From Hippasteria phrygiana (lineage: Eukaryota > Echinodermata > Asteroidea > Valvatida > Goniasteridae), in contig JAZGUH010000197.1 in the NCBI GenBank assembly GCA_037893225.1, positions 3,100,001-3,164,000 of the forward strand: a stretch of DNA of 64,000 nucleotides. Direction: 5' to 3'. The notes beneath the pieces were generated by a model that was given only the letters and a program-made list of their open reading frames with translations, searched no databases and had not been told where the DNA came from. This document shows, in pieces, positions 39,197 through 53,000 of the stretch. Made by a program: the position numbers and the translations under genes. Numbering within the stretch: the stretch's first letter is position 1; each line of letters opens with the position of its first letter.

Positions 39197-42100
39197 TTAT
39201 GAATGAGTAAAGCAAGTCCATACCCCAGGGAATTTGACAGGCATGGAACAATACATAAAAGGTAATCTGCACACAGATGGTGGCCGGGAAGAAAATAAAC
39301 ATTGCGAGGTTTGAATTTTCTCCACAAGTGTTAACTCTAAGAAGCCGCCGATAATTGCAACATGTAGCGCCAGATCTAAGCTATCCATACATGTCAAAAT
39401 TACTGAATTTGGTTGATATTTCATGCAATTATGAATGAGTAAAGCAAGTCCATACCCCATGGAATTTGACATGCATGGAGCAATAAATAGACGGTAACAT
39501 GTACACAGATGTTGGCCGGAAAGAAAATAAACATTGCGAGGTTTGAATTTTCTCCACAAGTTTTAACTCTAAGAAGCCGCCGATAATTGCAACATGTAGC
39601 GCCAGATCTAAGCTATCCATACATGTCAAAATTACTGAATTTGGTTGATATTTCATGCAATTATGAATGAGTAAAGCAAGTCATACCCCAGGGAATTTGA
39701 CAGGCATGGAGCAATAAATAGAAGGTAATATGCACACAGATGTTGGCCGGAAAGAAAATAAACATTGCGAGGTTTGAATTTTCTCCACAAGTTTTAACTC
39801 TAAGAAGCCGCCGATAATTGCAACATGTAGCGCCAGATCTAAGCTATCCATACATGTCAAAATTACTGAATTTGGTTGATATTTCATGCAATTATGAATG
39901 AGTAAAGCAAGTCATACCCCAGGGAATTTGACAGGCATGGAGCAATAAATAGAAGGTAATATGCACACAGATGTTGGCCGGAAAGAAAATAAACATTGCG
40001 AGGTTTGAATTTTCTCCACAAGTTTTAACTCTAAGAAGCCGCCGATAATTGCAACATGTAGCGCCAGATCTAAGCTATCCATACATGTCAAAATTACTGA
40101 ATTTGGTTGATATTTCATGCAATTATGAATGAGTAAAGCAAGTCATACCCCAGGGAATTTGACAGGCATGGAGCAATAAATAGAAGGTAATATGCACACA
40201 GATGTTGGCCGGAAAGAAAATAAACATTGCGAGGTTTGAATTTTCTCCACAAGTTTTAACTCTAAGAAGCCGCCGATAATTGCAACATGTAGCGCCAGAT
40301 CTAAGCTATCCATACATGTCAAAATTACTGAATTTGGTTGATATTTCATGCAATTATGAATGAGTAAAGCAAGTCATACCCCAGGGAATTTGACAGGCAT
40401 GGAGCAATAAATAGAAGGTAATATGCACACAGATGTTGGCCGGAAAGAAAATAAACATTGCGAGGTTTGAATTTTCTCCACAAGTTTTAACTCTAAGAAG
40501 CCGCCGATAATTGCAACATGTAGCGCCAGATCTAAGCTATCCATACATGTCAAAATTACTGAATTTGGTTGATATTTCATGCAATTATGAATGAGTAAAG
40601 CAAGTCCATACCCCAGGGAATTTGACAGGCATGGAACAATACATAAAAGGTAATCTGCACACAGATGGTGGCCGGGAAGAAAATAAACATTGCGAGGTTT
40701 GAATTTTCTCCACAAGTGTTAACTCTAAGAAGCCGCCGATAATTGCAACATGTAGCGCCAGATCTAAGCTATCCATACATGTCAAAATTACTGAATTTGG
40801 TTGATATTTCATGCAATTATGAATGAGTAAAGCAAGTCATACCCCAGGGAATTTGACAGGCATGGAGCAATAAATAGAAGGTAATATGCACACAGATGTT
40901 GGCCGGAAAGAAAATAAACATTGCGAGGTTTGAATTTTCTCCACAAGTTTTAACTCTAAGAAGCCGCCGATAATTGCAACATGTAGCGCCAGATCTAAGC
41001 TATCCATACATGTCAAAATTACTGAATTTGGTTGATATTTCATGCAATTATGAATGAGTAAAGCAAGTCATACCCCAGGGAATTTGACAGGCATGGAGCA
41101 ATAAATAGAAGGTAATATGCACACAGATGTTGGCCGGAAAGAAAATAAACATTGCGAGGTTTGAATTTTCTCCACAAGTTTTAACTCTAAGAAGCCGCCG
41201 ATAATTGCAACATGTAGCGCCAGATCTAAGCTATCCATACATGTCAAAATTACTGAATTTGGTTGACATTTCATGCAATTATGAATGAGTAAAGCAAGTC
41301 ATACCCCAGGGAATTTGACAGGCATGGAGCAATAAATAGAAGGTAATATGCACACAGATGTTGGCCGGAAAGAAAATAAACATTGCGAGGTTTGAATTTT
41401 CTCCACAAGTTTTAACTCTAAGAAGCCGCCGATAATTGCAACATGTAGCGCCAGATCTAAGCTATCCATACATCTCAAAATTACTGAATTTGGTTGATAT
41501 TTCATGCAATTATGAATGAGTAAAGCAAGTCCATACCCCAGGGAATTTGACAGGCATGGAACAATACATAAAAGGTAATCTGCACACAGATGGTGGCCGG
41601 GAAGAAAATAAACATTGCGAGGTTTGAATTTTCTCCACAAGTGTTAACTCTAAGAAGCCGCCGATAATTGCAACATGTAGCGCCAGATCTAAGCTATCCA
41701 TACATGTCAAAATTACTGAATTTGGTTGATATTTCATGCAATTATGAATGAGTAAAGCAAGTCCATACCCCATGGAATTTGACATGCATGGAGCAATAAA
41801 TAGACGGTAACATGTACACAGATGTTGGCCGGAAAGAAAATAAACATTGCGAGGTTTGAATTTTCTCCACAAGTTTTAACTCTAAGAAGCCGCCGATAAT
41901 TGCAACATGTAGCGCCAGATCTAAGCTATCCATACATGTCAAAATTACTGAATTTGGTTGATATTTCATGCAATTATGAATGAGTAAAGCAAGTCATACC
42001 CCAGGGAATTTGACAGGCATGGAGCAATAAATAGAAGGTAATATGCACACAGATGTTGGCCGGAAAGAAAATAAACATTGCGAGGTTTGAATTTTCTCCA

Positions 42101-44975
42101 CAAGTTTTAACTCTAAGAAGCCGCCGATAATTGCAACATGTAGCGCCAGATCTAAGCTATCCATACATGTCAAAATTACTGAATTTGGTTGATATTTCAT
42201 GCAATTATGAATGAGTAAAGCAAGTCATACCCCAGGGAATTTGACAGGCATGGAGCAATAAATAGAAGGTAATATGCACACAGATGTTGGCCGGAAAGAA
42301 AATAAACATTGCGAGGTTTGAATTTTCTCCACAAGTTTTAACTCTAAGAAGCCGCCGATAATTGCAACATGTAGCGCCAGATCTAAGCTATCCATACATG
42401 TCAAAATTACTGAATTTGGTTGATATTTCATGCAATTATGAATGAGTAAAGCAAGTCATACCCCAGGGAATTTGACAGGCATGGAGCAATAAATAGAAGG
42501 TAATATGCACACAGATGTTGGCCGGAAAGAAAATAAACATTGCGAGGTTTGAATTTTCTCCACAAGTTTTAACTCTAAGAAGCCGCCGATAATTGCAACA
42601 TGTAGCGCCAGATCTAAGCTATCCATACATGTCAAAATTACTGAATTTGGTTGATATTTCATGCAATTATGAATGAGTAAAGCAAGTCATACCCCAGGGA
42701 ATTTGACAGGCATGGAGCAATAAATAGAAGGTAATATGCACACAGATGTTGGCCGGAAAGAAAATAAACATTGCGAGGTTTGAATTTTCTCCACAAGTTT
42801 TAACTCTAAGAAGCCGCCGATAATTGCAACATGTAGCGCCAGATCTAAGCTATCCATACATGTCAAAATTACTGAATTTGGTTGATATTTCATGCAATTA
42901 TGAATGAGTAAAGCAAGTCCATACCCCAGGGAATTTGACAGGCATGGAACAATACATAAAAGGTAATCTGCACACAGATGGTGGCCGGGAAGAAAATAAA
43001 CATTGCGAGGTTTGAATTTTCTCCACAAGTGTTAACTCTAAGAAGCCGCCGATAATTGCAACATGTAGCGCCAGATCTAAGCTATCCATACATGTCAAAA
43101 TTACTGAATTTGGTTGATATTTCATGCAATTATGAATGAGTAAAGCAAGTCATACCCCAGGGAATTTGACAGGCATGGAGCAATAAATAGAAGGTAATAT
43201 GCACACAGATGTTGGCCGGAAAGAAAATAAACATTGCGAGGTTTGAATTTTCTCCACAAGTTTTAACTCTAAGAAGCCGCCGATAATTGCAACATGTAGC
43301 GCCAGATCTAAGCTATCCATACATGTCAAAATTACTGAATTTGGTTGATATTTCATGCAATTATGAATGAGTAAAGCAAGTCCATACCCCAGGGAATTTG
43401 ACAGGCATGGAACAATACATAAAAGGTAATCTGCACACAGATGGTGGCCGGGAAGAAAATAAACATTGCGAGGTTTGAATTTTCTCCACAAGTGTTAACT
43501 CTAAGAAGCCGCCGATAATTGCAACATGTAGCGCCAGATCTAAGCTATCCATACATGTCAAAATTACTGAATTTGGTTGATATTTCATGCAATTATGAAT
43601 GAGTAAAGCAAGTCCATACCCCATGGAATTTGACATGCATGGAGCAATAAATAGACGGTAACATGTACACAGATGTTGGCCGGAAAGAAAATAAACATTG
43701 CGAGGTTTGAATTTTCTCCACAAGTTTTAACTCTAAGAAGCCGCCGATAATTGCAACATGTAGCGCCAGATCTAAGCTATCCATACATGTCAAAATTACT
43801 GAATTTGGTTGATATTTCATGCAATTATGAATGAGTAAAGCAAGTCATACCCCAGGGAATTTGACAGGCATGGAGCAATAAATAGAAGGTAATATGCACA
43901 CAGATGTTGGCCGGAAAGAAAATAAACATTGCGAGGTTTGAATTTTCTCCACAAGTTTTAACTCTAAGAAGCCGCCGATAATTGCAACATGTAGCGCCAG
44001 ATCTAAGCTATCCATACATGTCAAAATTACTGAATTTGGTTGATATTTCATGCAATTATGAATGAGTAAAGCAAGTCATACCCCAGGGAATTTGACAGGC
44101 ATGGAGCAATAAATAGAAGGTAATATGCACACAGATGTTGGCCGGAAAGAAAATAAACATTGCGAGGTTTGAATTTTCTCCACAAGTTTTAACTCTAAGA
44201 AGCCGCCGATAATTGCAACATGTAGCGCCAGATCTAAGCTATCCATACATGTCAAAATTACTGAATTTGGTTGATATTTCATGCAATTATGAATGAGTAA
44301 AGCAAGTCATACCCCAGGGAATTTGACAGGCATGGAGCAATAAATATAAGGTAATATGCACACAGATGTTGGCCGGAAAGAAAATAAACATTGCGAGGTT
44401 TGAATTTTCTCCACAAGTTTTAACTCTAAGAAGCCGCCGATAATTGCAACATGTAGCGCCAGATCTAAGCTATCCATACATGTCAAAATTACTGAATTTG
44501 GTTGATATTTCATGCAATTATGAATGAGTAAAGCAAGTCATACCCCAGGGAATTTGACAGGCATGGAGCAATAAATAGAAGGTAATATGCACACAGATGT
44601 TGGCCGGAAAGAAAATAAACATTGCGAGGTTTGAATTTTCTCCACAAGTTTTAACTCTAAGAAGCCGCCGATAATTGCAACATGTAGCGCCAGATCTAAG
44701 CTATCCATACATGTCAAAATTACTGAATTTGGTTGATATTTCATGCAATTATGAATGAGTAAAGCAAGTCCATACCCCAGGGAATTTGACAGGCATGGAA
44801 CAATACATAAAAGGTAATCTGCACACAGATGGTGGCCGGGAAGAAAATAAACATTGCGAGGTTTGAATTTTCTCCACAAGTGTTAACTCTAAGAAGCCGC
44901 CGATAATTGCAACATGTAGCGCCAGATCTAAGCTATCCATACATGTCAAAATTACTGAATTTGGTTGATATTTCA
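39197..44975. repeat. Right-arm 10-mer and 8-mer higher-order units
   Basis: The pair made of a CAATACATAAAAGG monomer followed by an ACCCCATGGAATT monomer recurs at 39197, 41510 and 43361. The intervals are 2,313 bp (10 monomers) and 1,851 bp (8 monomers). The intervening monomers are mainly the 231-bp type. Single private changes, such as CATCTCAAAA near 41471 and AAATATAAGG near 44344, are not propagated. Confidence 0.7.
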
Positions 44976-45000
44976 TGCAATTATGAATGAGTAAAGCAAG

Positions 45001-47776
45001 TCATACCCCAGGGAATTTGACAGGCATGGAGCAATAAATAGAAGGTAATATGCACACAGATGTTGGCCGGAAAGAAAATAAACATTGCGAGGTTTGAATT
45101 TTCTCCACAAGTTTTAACTCTAAGAAGCCGCCGATAATTGCAACATGTAGCGCCAAATCTAAGCTATCCATACATGTCAAAATTACTGAATTTGGTTGAT
45201 ATTTCATGCAATTATGAATGAGTAAAGCAAGTCATACCCCAGGGAATTTGACAGGCATGGAGCAATAAATAGAAGGTAATATGCACACAGATGTTGGCCG
45301 GAAAGAAAATAAACATTGCGAGGTTTGAATTTTCTCCACAAGTTTTAACTCTAAGAAGCCGCCGATAATTGCAACATGTAGCGCCAGATCTAAGCTATCC
45401 ATACATGTCAAAATTACTGAATTTGGTTGATATTTCATGCAATTATGAATGAGTAAAGCAAGTCCATACCCCATGGAATTTGACATGCATGGAGCAATAA
45501 ATAGACGGTAACATGTACACAGATGTTGGCCGGAAAGAAAATAAACATTGCGAGGTTTGAATTTTCTCCACAAGTTTTAACTCTAAGAAGCCGCCGATAA
45601 TTGCAACATGTAGCGCCAGATCTAAGCTATCCATACATGTCAAAATTACTGAATTTGGTTGATATTTCATGCAATTATGAATGAGTAAAGCAAGTCATAC
45701 CCCAGGGAATTTGACAGGCATGGAGCAATAAATAGAAGGTAATATGCACACAGATGTTGGCCGGAAAGAAAATAAACATTGCGAGGTTTGAATTTTCTCC
45801 ACAAGTTTTAACTCTAAGAAGCCGCCGATAATTGCAACATGTAGCGCCAGATCTAAGCTATCCATACATGTCAAAATTACTGAATTTGGTTGATATTTCA
45901 TGCAATTATGAATGAGTAAAGCAAGTCATACCCCAGGGAATTTGACAGGCATGGAGCAATAAATAGAAGGTAATATGCACACAGATGTTGGCCGGAAAGA
46001 AAATAAACATTGCGAGGTTTGAATTTTCTCCACAAGTTTTAACTCTAAGAAGCCGCCGATAATTGCAACATGTAGCGCCAGATCTAAGCTATCCATACAT
46101 GTCAAAATTACTGAATTTGGTTGATATTTCATGCAATTATGAATGAGTAAAGCAAGTCCATACCCCAGGGAATTTGACAGGCATGGAACAATACATAAAA
46201 GGTAATCTGCACACAGATGGTGGCCGGGAAGAAAATAAACATTGCGAGGTTTGAATTTTCTCCACAAGTGTTAACTCTAAGAAGCCGCCGATAATTGCAA
46301 CATGTAGCGCCAGATCTAAGCTATCCATACATGTCAAAATTACTGAATTTGGTTGATATTTCATGCAATTATGAATGAGTAAAGCAAGTCATACCCCAGG
46401 GAATTTGACAGGCATGGAGCAATAAATAGAAGGTAATATGCACACAGATGTTGGCCGGAAAGAAAATAAACATTGCGAGGTTTGAATTTTCTCCACAAGT
46501 TTTAACTCTAAGAAGCCGCCGATAATTGCAACATGTAGCGCCAAATCTAAGCTATCCATACATGTCAAAATTACTGAATTTGGTTGATATTTCATGCAAT
46601 TATGAATGAGTAAAGCAAGTCATACCCCAGGGAATTTGACAGGCATGGAGCAATAAATAGAAGGTAATATGCACACAGATGTTGGCCGGAAAGAAAATAA
46701 ACATTGCGAGGTTTGAATTTTCTCCACAAGTTTTAACTCTAAGAAGCCGCCGATAATTGCAACATGTAGCGCCAGATCTAAGCTATCCATACATGTCAAA
46801 ATTACTGAATTTGGTTGATATTTCATGCAATTATGAATGAGTAAAGCAAGTCCATACCCCATGGAATTTGACATGCATGGAGCAATAAATAGACGGTAAC
46901 ATGTACACAGATGTTGGCCGGAAAGAAAATAAACATTGCGAGGTTTGAATTTTCTCCACAAGTTTTAACTCTAAGAAGCCGCCGATAATTGCAACATGTA
47001 GCGCCAGATCTAAGCTATCCATACATGTCAAAATTACTGAATTTGGTTGATATTTCATGCAATTATGAATGAGTAAAGCAAGTCATACCCCAGGGAATTT
47101 GACAGGCATGGAGCAATAAATAGAAGGTAATATGCACACAGATGTTGGCCGGAAAGAAAATAAACATTGCGAGGTTTGAATTTTCTCCACAAGTTTTAAC
47201 TCTAAGAAGCCGCCGATAATTGCAACATGTAGCGCCAGATCTAAGCTATCCATACATGTCAAAATTACTGAATTTGGTTGATATTTCATGCAATTATGAA
47301 TGAGTAAAGCAAGTCATACCCCAGGGAATTTGACAGGCATGGAGCAATAAATAGAAGGTAATATGCACACAGATGTTGGCCGGAAAGAAAATAAACATTG
47401 CGAGGTTTGAATTTTCTCCACAAGTTTTAACTCTAAGAAGCCGCCGATAATTGCAACATGTAGCGCCAGATCTAAGCTATCCATACATGTCAAAATTACT
47501 GAATTTGGTTGATATTTCATGCAATTATGAATGAGTAAAGCAAGTCATACCCCAGGGAATTTGACAGGCATGGAGCAATAAATAGAAGGTAATATGCACA
47601 CAGATGTTGGCCGGAAAGAAAATAAACATTGCGAGGTTTGAATTTTCTCCACAAGTTTTAACTCTAAGAAGCCGCCGATAATTGCAACATGTAGCGCCAG
47701 ATCTAAGCTATCCATACATGTCAAAATTACTGAATTTGGTTGATATTTCATGCAATTATGAATGAGTAAAGCAAGT
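45001..47776. repeat. Tandem 6-mer repeat (1,388 bp x 2)
   Basis: The six-monomer series from 45001 repeats from 46389. The GCCAAATCT variant lies at 45156 and 46544, exactly 1,388 bp apart (6 monomers, two of 232 bp), and is followed in both by the ACCCCATGGAATT monomer. Confidence 0.8.
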
Positions 47777-48238
47777 CATACCCCAGGGAATTTGACAGGC
47801 ATGGAGCAATAAATAGAAGGTAATATGCACACAGATGTTGGCCGGAAAGAAAATAAACATTGCGAGGTTTGAATTTTCTCCACAAGTTTTAACTCTAAGA
47901 AGCCGCCGATAATTGCAACATGTAGCGCCAGATCTAAGCTATCCATACATGTCAAAATTACTGAATTTGGTTGATATTTCATGCAATTATGAATGAGTAA
48001 AGCAAGTCCATACCCCAGGGAATTTGACAGGCATGGAACAATACATAAAAGGTAATCTGCACACAGATGGTGGCCGGGAAGAAAATAAACATTGCGAGGT
48101 TTGAATTTTCTCCACAAGTGTTAACTCTAAGAAGCCGCCGATAATTGCAACATGTAGCGCCAGATCTAAGCTATCCATACATGTCAAAATTACTGAATTT
48201 GGTTGATATTTCATGCAATTATGAATGAGTAAAGCAAG

Positions 48239-50089
48239 TCATACCCCAGGGAATTTGACAGGCATGGAGCAATAAATAGAAGGTAATATGCACACAGATG
48301 TTGGCCGGAAAGAAAATAAACATTGCGAGGTTTGAATTTTCTCCACAAGTTTTAACTCTAAGAAGCCGCCGATAATTGCAACATGTAGCGCCAAATCTAA
48401 GCTATCCATACATGTCAAAATTACTGAATTTGGTTGATATTTCATGCAATTATGAATGAGTAAAGCAAGTCCATACCCCATGGAATTTGACATGCATGGA
48501 GCAATAAATAGACGGTAACATGTACACAGATGTTGGCCGGAAAGAAAATAAACATTGCGAGGTTTGAATTTTCTCCACAAGTTTTAACTCTAAGAAGCCG
48601 CCGATAATTGCAACATGTAGCGCCAGATCTAAGCTATCCATACATGTCAAAATTACTGAATTTGGTTGATATTTCATGCAATTATGAATGAGTAAAGCAA
48701 GTCATACCCCAGGGAATTTGACAGGCATGGAGCAATAAATAGAAGGTAATATGCACACAGATGTTGGCCGGAAAGAAAATAAACATTGCGAGGTTTGAAT
48801 TTTCTCCACAAGTTTTAACTCTAAGAAGCCGCCGATAATTGCAACATGTAGCGCCAGATCTAAGCTATCCATACATGTCAAAATTACTGAATTTGGTTGA
48901 TATTTCATGCAATTATGAATGAGTAAAGCAAGTCCATACCCCAGGGAATTTGACAGGCATGGAACAATACATAAAAGGTAATCTGCACACAGATGGTGGC
49001 CGGGAAGAAAATAAACATTGCGAGGTTTGAATTTTCTCCACAAGTGTTAACTCTAAGAAGCCGCCGATAATTGCAACATGTAGCGCCAGATCTAAGCTAT
49101 CCATACATGTCAAAATTACTGAATTTGGTTGATATTTCATGCAATTATGAATGAGTAAAGCAAGTCATACCCCAGGGAATTTGACAGGCATGGAGCAATA
49201 AATAGAAGGTAATATGCACACAGATGTTGGCCGGAAAGAAAATAAACATTGCGAGGTTTGAATTTTCTCCACAAGTTTTAACTCTAAGAAGCCGCCGATA
49301 ATTGCAACATGTAGCGCCAAATCTAAGCTATCCATACATGTCAAAATTACTGAATTTGGTTGATATTTCATGCAATTATGAATGAGTAAAGCAAGTCCAT
49401 ACCCCATGGAATTTGACATGCATGGAGCAATAAATAGACGGTAACATGTACACAGATGTTGGCCGGAAAGAAAATAAACATTGCGAGGTTTGAATTTTCT
49501 CCACAAGTTTTAACTCTAAGAAGCCGCCGATAATTGCAACATGTAGCGCCAGATCTAAGCTATCCATACATGTCAAAATTACTGAATTTGGTTGATATTT
49601 CATGCAATTATGAATGAGTAAAGCAAGTCATACCCCAGGGAATTTGACAGGCATGGAGCAATAAATAGAAGGTAATATGCACACAGATGTTGGCCGGAAA
49701 GAAAATAAACATTGCGAGGTTTGAATTTTCTCCACAAGTTTTAACTCTAAGAAGCCGCCGATAATTGCAACATGTAGCGCCAGATCTAAGCTATCCATAC
49801 ATGTCAAAATTACTGAATTTGGTTGATATTTCATGCAATTATGAATGAGTAAAGCAAGTCATACCCCAGGGAATTTGACAGGCATGGAGCAATAAATAGA
49901 AGGTAATATGCACACAGATGTTGGCCGGAAAGAAAATAAACATTGCGAGGTTTGAATTTTCTCCACAAGTTTTAACTCTAAGAAGCCGCCGATAATTCCA
50001 ACATGTAGCGCCAGATCTAAGCTATCCATACATGTCAAAATTACTGAATTTGGTTGATATTTCATGCAATTATGAATGAGTAAAGCAAG
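48239..50089. repeat. Tandem 4-mer repeat (926 bp) around the GCCAAATCT variant
   Basis: GCCAAATCT is at 48394 and 49320, 926 bp apart (4 monomers, two of 232 bp). Both are followed by an ACCCCATGGAATT monomer and then 231-bp types. After the second copy the series passes into the 7-mer described next. Confidence 0.75.
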
Positions 50090-53000
50090 TCATACCCCAG
50101 GGAATTTGACAGGCATGGAGCAATAAATAGAAGGTAATATGCACACAGATGTTGGCCGGAAAGAAAATAAACATTGCGAGGTTTGAATTTTCTCCACAAG
50201 TTTTAACTCTAAGAAGCCGCCGATAATTGCAACATGTAGCGCCAGATCTAAGCTATCCATACATGTCAACATTACTGAATTTGGTTGATATTTCATGCAA
50301 TTATGAATGAGTAAAGCAAGTCATACCCCAGGGAATTTGACAGGCATGGAGCAATAAATAGAAGGTAATATGCACACAGATGTTGGCCGGAAAGAAAATA
50401 AACATTGCGAGGTTTGAATTTTCTCCACAAGTTTTAACTCTAAGAAGCCGCCGATAATTGCAACATGTAGCGCCAGATCTAAGCTATCCATACATGTCAA
50501 AATTACTGAATTTGGTTGATATTTCATGCAATTATGAATGAGTAAAGCAAGTCCATACCCCAGGGAATTTGACAGGCATGGAACAATACATAAAAGGTAA
50601 TCTGCACACAGATGGTGGCCGGGAAGAAAATAAACATTGCGAGGTTTGAATTTTCTCCACAAGTGTTAACTCTAAGAAGCCGCCGATAATTGCAACATGT
50701 AGCGCCAGATCTAAGCTATCCATACATGTCAAAATTACTGAATTTGGTTGATATTTCATGCAATTATGAATGAGTAAAGCAAGTCATACCCCAGGGAATT
50801 TGACAGGCATGGAGCAATAAATAGAAGGTAATATGCACACAGATGTTGGCCGGAAAGAAAATAAACATTGCGAGGTTTGAATTTTCTCCACAAGTTTTAA
50901 CTCTAAGAAGCCGCCGATAATTGCAACATGTAGCGCCAAATCTAAGCTATCCATACATGTCAAAATTACTGAATTTGGTTGATATTTCATGCAATTATGA
51001 ATGAGTAAAGCAAGTCCATACCCCATGGAATTTGACATGCATGGAGCAATAAATAGACGGTAACATGTACACAGATGTTGGCCGGAAAGAAAATAAACAT
51101 TGCGAGGTTTGAATTTTCTCCACAAGTTTTAACTCTAAGAAGCCGCCGATAATTGCAACATGTAGCGCCAGATCTAAGCTATCCATACATGTCAAAATTA
51201 CTGAATTTGGTTGATATTTCATGCAATTATGAATGAGTAAAGCAAGTCATACCCCAGGGAATTTGACAGGCATGGAGCAATAAATAGAAGGTAATATGCA
51301 CACAGATGTTGGCCGGAAAGAAAATAAACATTGCGAGGTTTGAATTTTCTCCACAAGTTTTAACTCTAAGAAGCCGCCGATAATTGCAACATGTAGCGCC
51401 AGATCTAAGCTATCCATACATGTCAAAATTACTGAATTTGGTTGATATTTCATGCAATTATGAATGAGTAAAGCAAGTCATACCCCAGGGAATTTGACAG
51501 GCATGGAGCAATAAATAGAAGGTAATATGCACACAGATGTTGGCCGGAAAGAAAATAAACATTGCGAGGTTTGAATTTTCTCCACAAGTTTTAACTCTAA
51601 GAAGCCGCCGATAATTCCAACATGTAGCGCCAGATCTAAGCTATCCATACATGTCAAAATTACTGAATTTGGTTGATATTTCATGCAATTATGAATGAGT
51701 AAAGCAAGTCATACCCCAGGGAATTTGACAGGCATGGAGCAATAAATAGAAGGTAATATGCACACAGATGTTGGCCGGAAAGAAAATAAACATTGCGAGG
51801 TTTGAATTTTCTCCACAAGTTTTAACTCTAAGAAGCCGCCGATAATTGCAACATGTAGCGCCAGATCTAAGCTATCCATACATGTCAACATTACTGAATT
51901 TGGTTGATATTTCATGCAATTATGAATGAGTAAAGCAAGTCATACCCCAGGGAATTTGACAGGCATGGAGCAATAAATAGAAGGTAATATGCACACAGAT
52001 GTTGGCCGGAAAGAAAATAAACATTGCGAGGTTTGAATTTTCTCCACAAGTTTTAACTCTAAGAAGCCGCCGATAATTGCAACATGTAGCGCCAGATCTA
52101 AGCTATCCATACATGTCAAAATTACTGAATTTGGTTGATATTTCATGCAATTATGAATGAGTAAAGCAAGTCCATACCCCAGGGAATTTGACAGGCATGG
52201 AACAATACATAAAAGGTAATCTGCACACAGATGGTGGCCGGGAAGAAAATAAACATTGCGAGGTTTGAATTTTCTCCACAAGTGTTAACTCTAAGAAGCC
52301 GCCGATAATTGCAACATGTAGCGCCAGATCTAAGCTATCCATACATGTCAACATTACTGAATTTGGTTGATATTTCATGCAATTATGAATGAGTAAAGCA
52401 AGTCATACCCCAGGGAATTTGACAGGCATGGAGCAATAAATAGAAGGTAATATGCACACAGATGTTGGCCGGAAAGAAAATAAACATTGCGAGGTTTGAA
52501 TTTTCTCCACAAGTTTTAACTCTAAGAAGCCGCCGATAATTGCAACATGTAGCGCCAGATCTAAGCTATCCATACATGTCAAAATTACTGAATTTGGTTG
52601 ATATTTCATGCAATTATGAATGAGTAAAGCAAGTCCATACCCCAGGGAATTTGACAGGCATGGAACAATACATAAAAGGTAATCTGCACACAGATGGTGG
52701 CCGGGAAGAAAATAAACATTGCGAGGTTTGAATTTTCTCCACAAGTGTTAACTCTAAGAAGCCGCCGATAATTGCAACATGTAGCGCCAGATCTAAGCTA
52801 TCCATACATGTCAAAATTACTGAATTTGGTTGATATTTCATGCAATTATGAATGAGTAAAGCAAGTCATACCCCAGGGAATTTGACAGGCATGGAGCAAT
52901 AAATAGAAGGTAATATGCACACAGATGTTGGCCGGAAAGAAAATAAACATTGCGAGGTTTGAATTTTCTCCACAAGTTTTAACTCTAAGAAGCCGCCGAT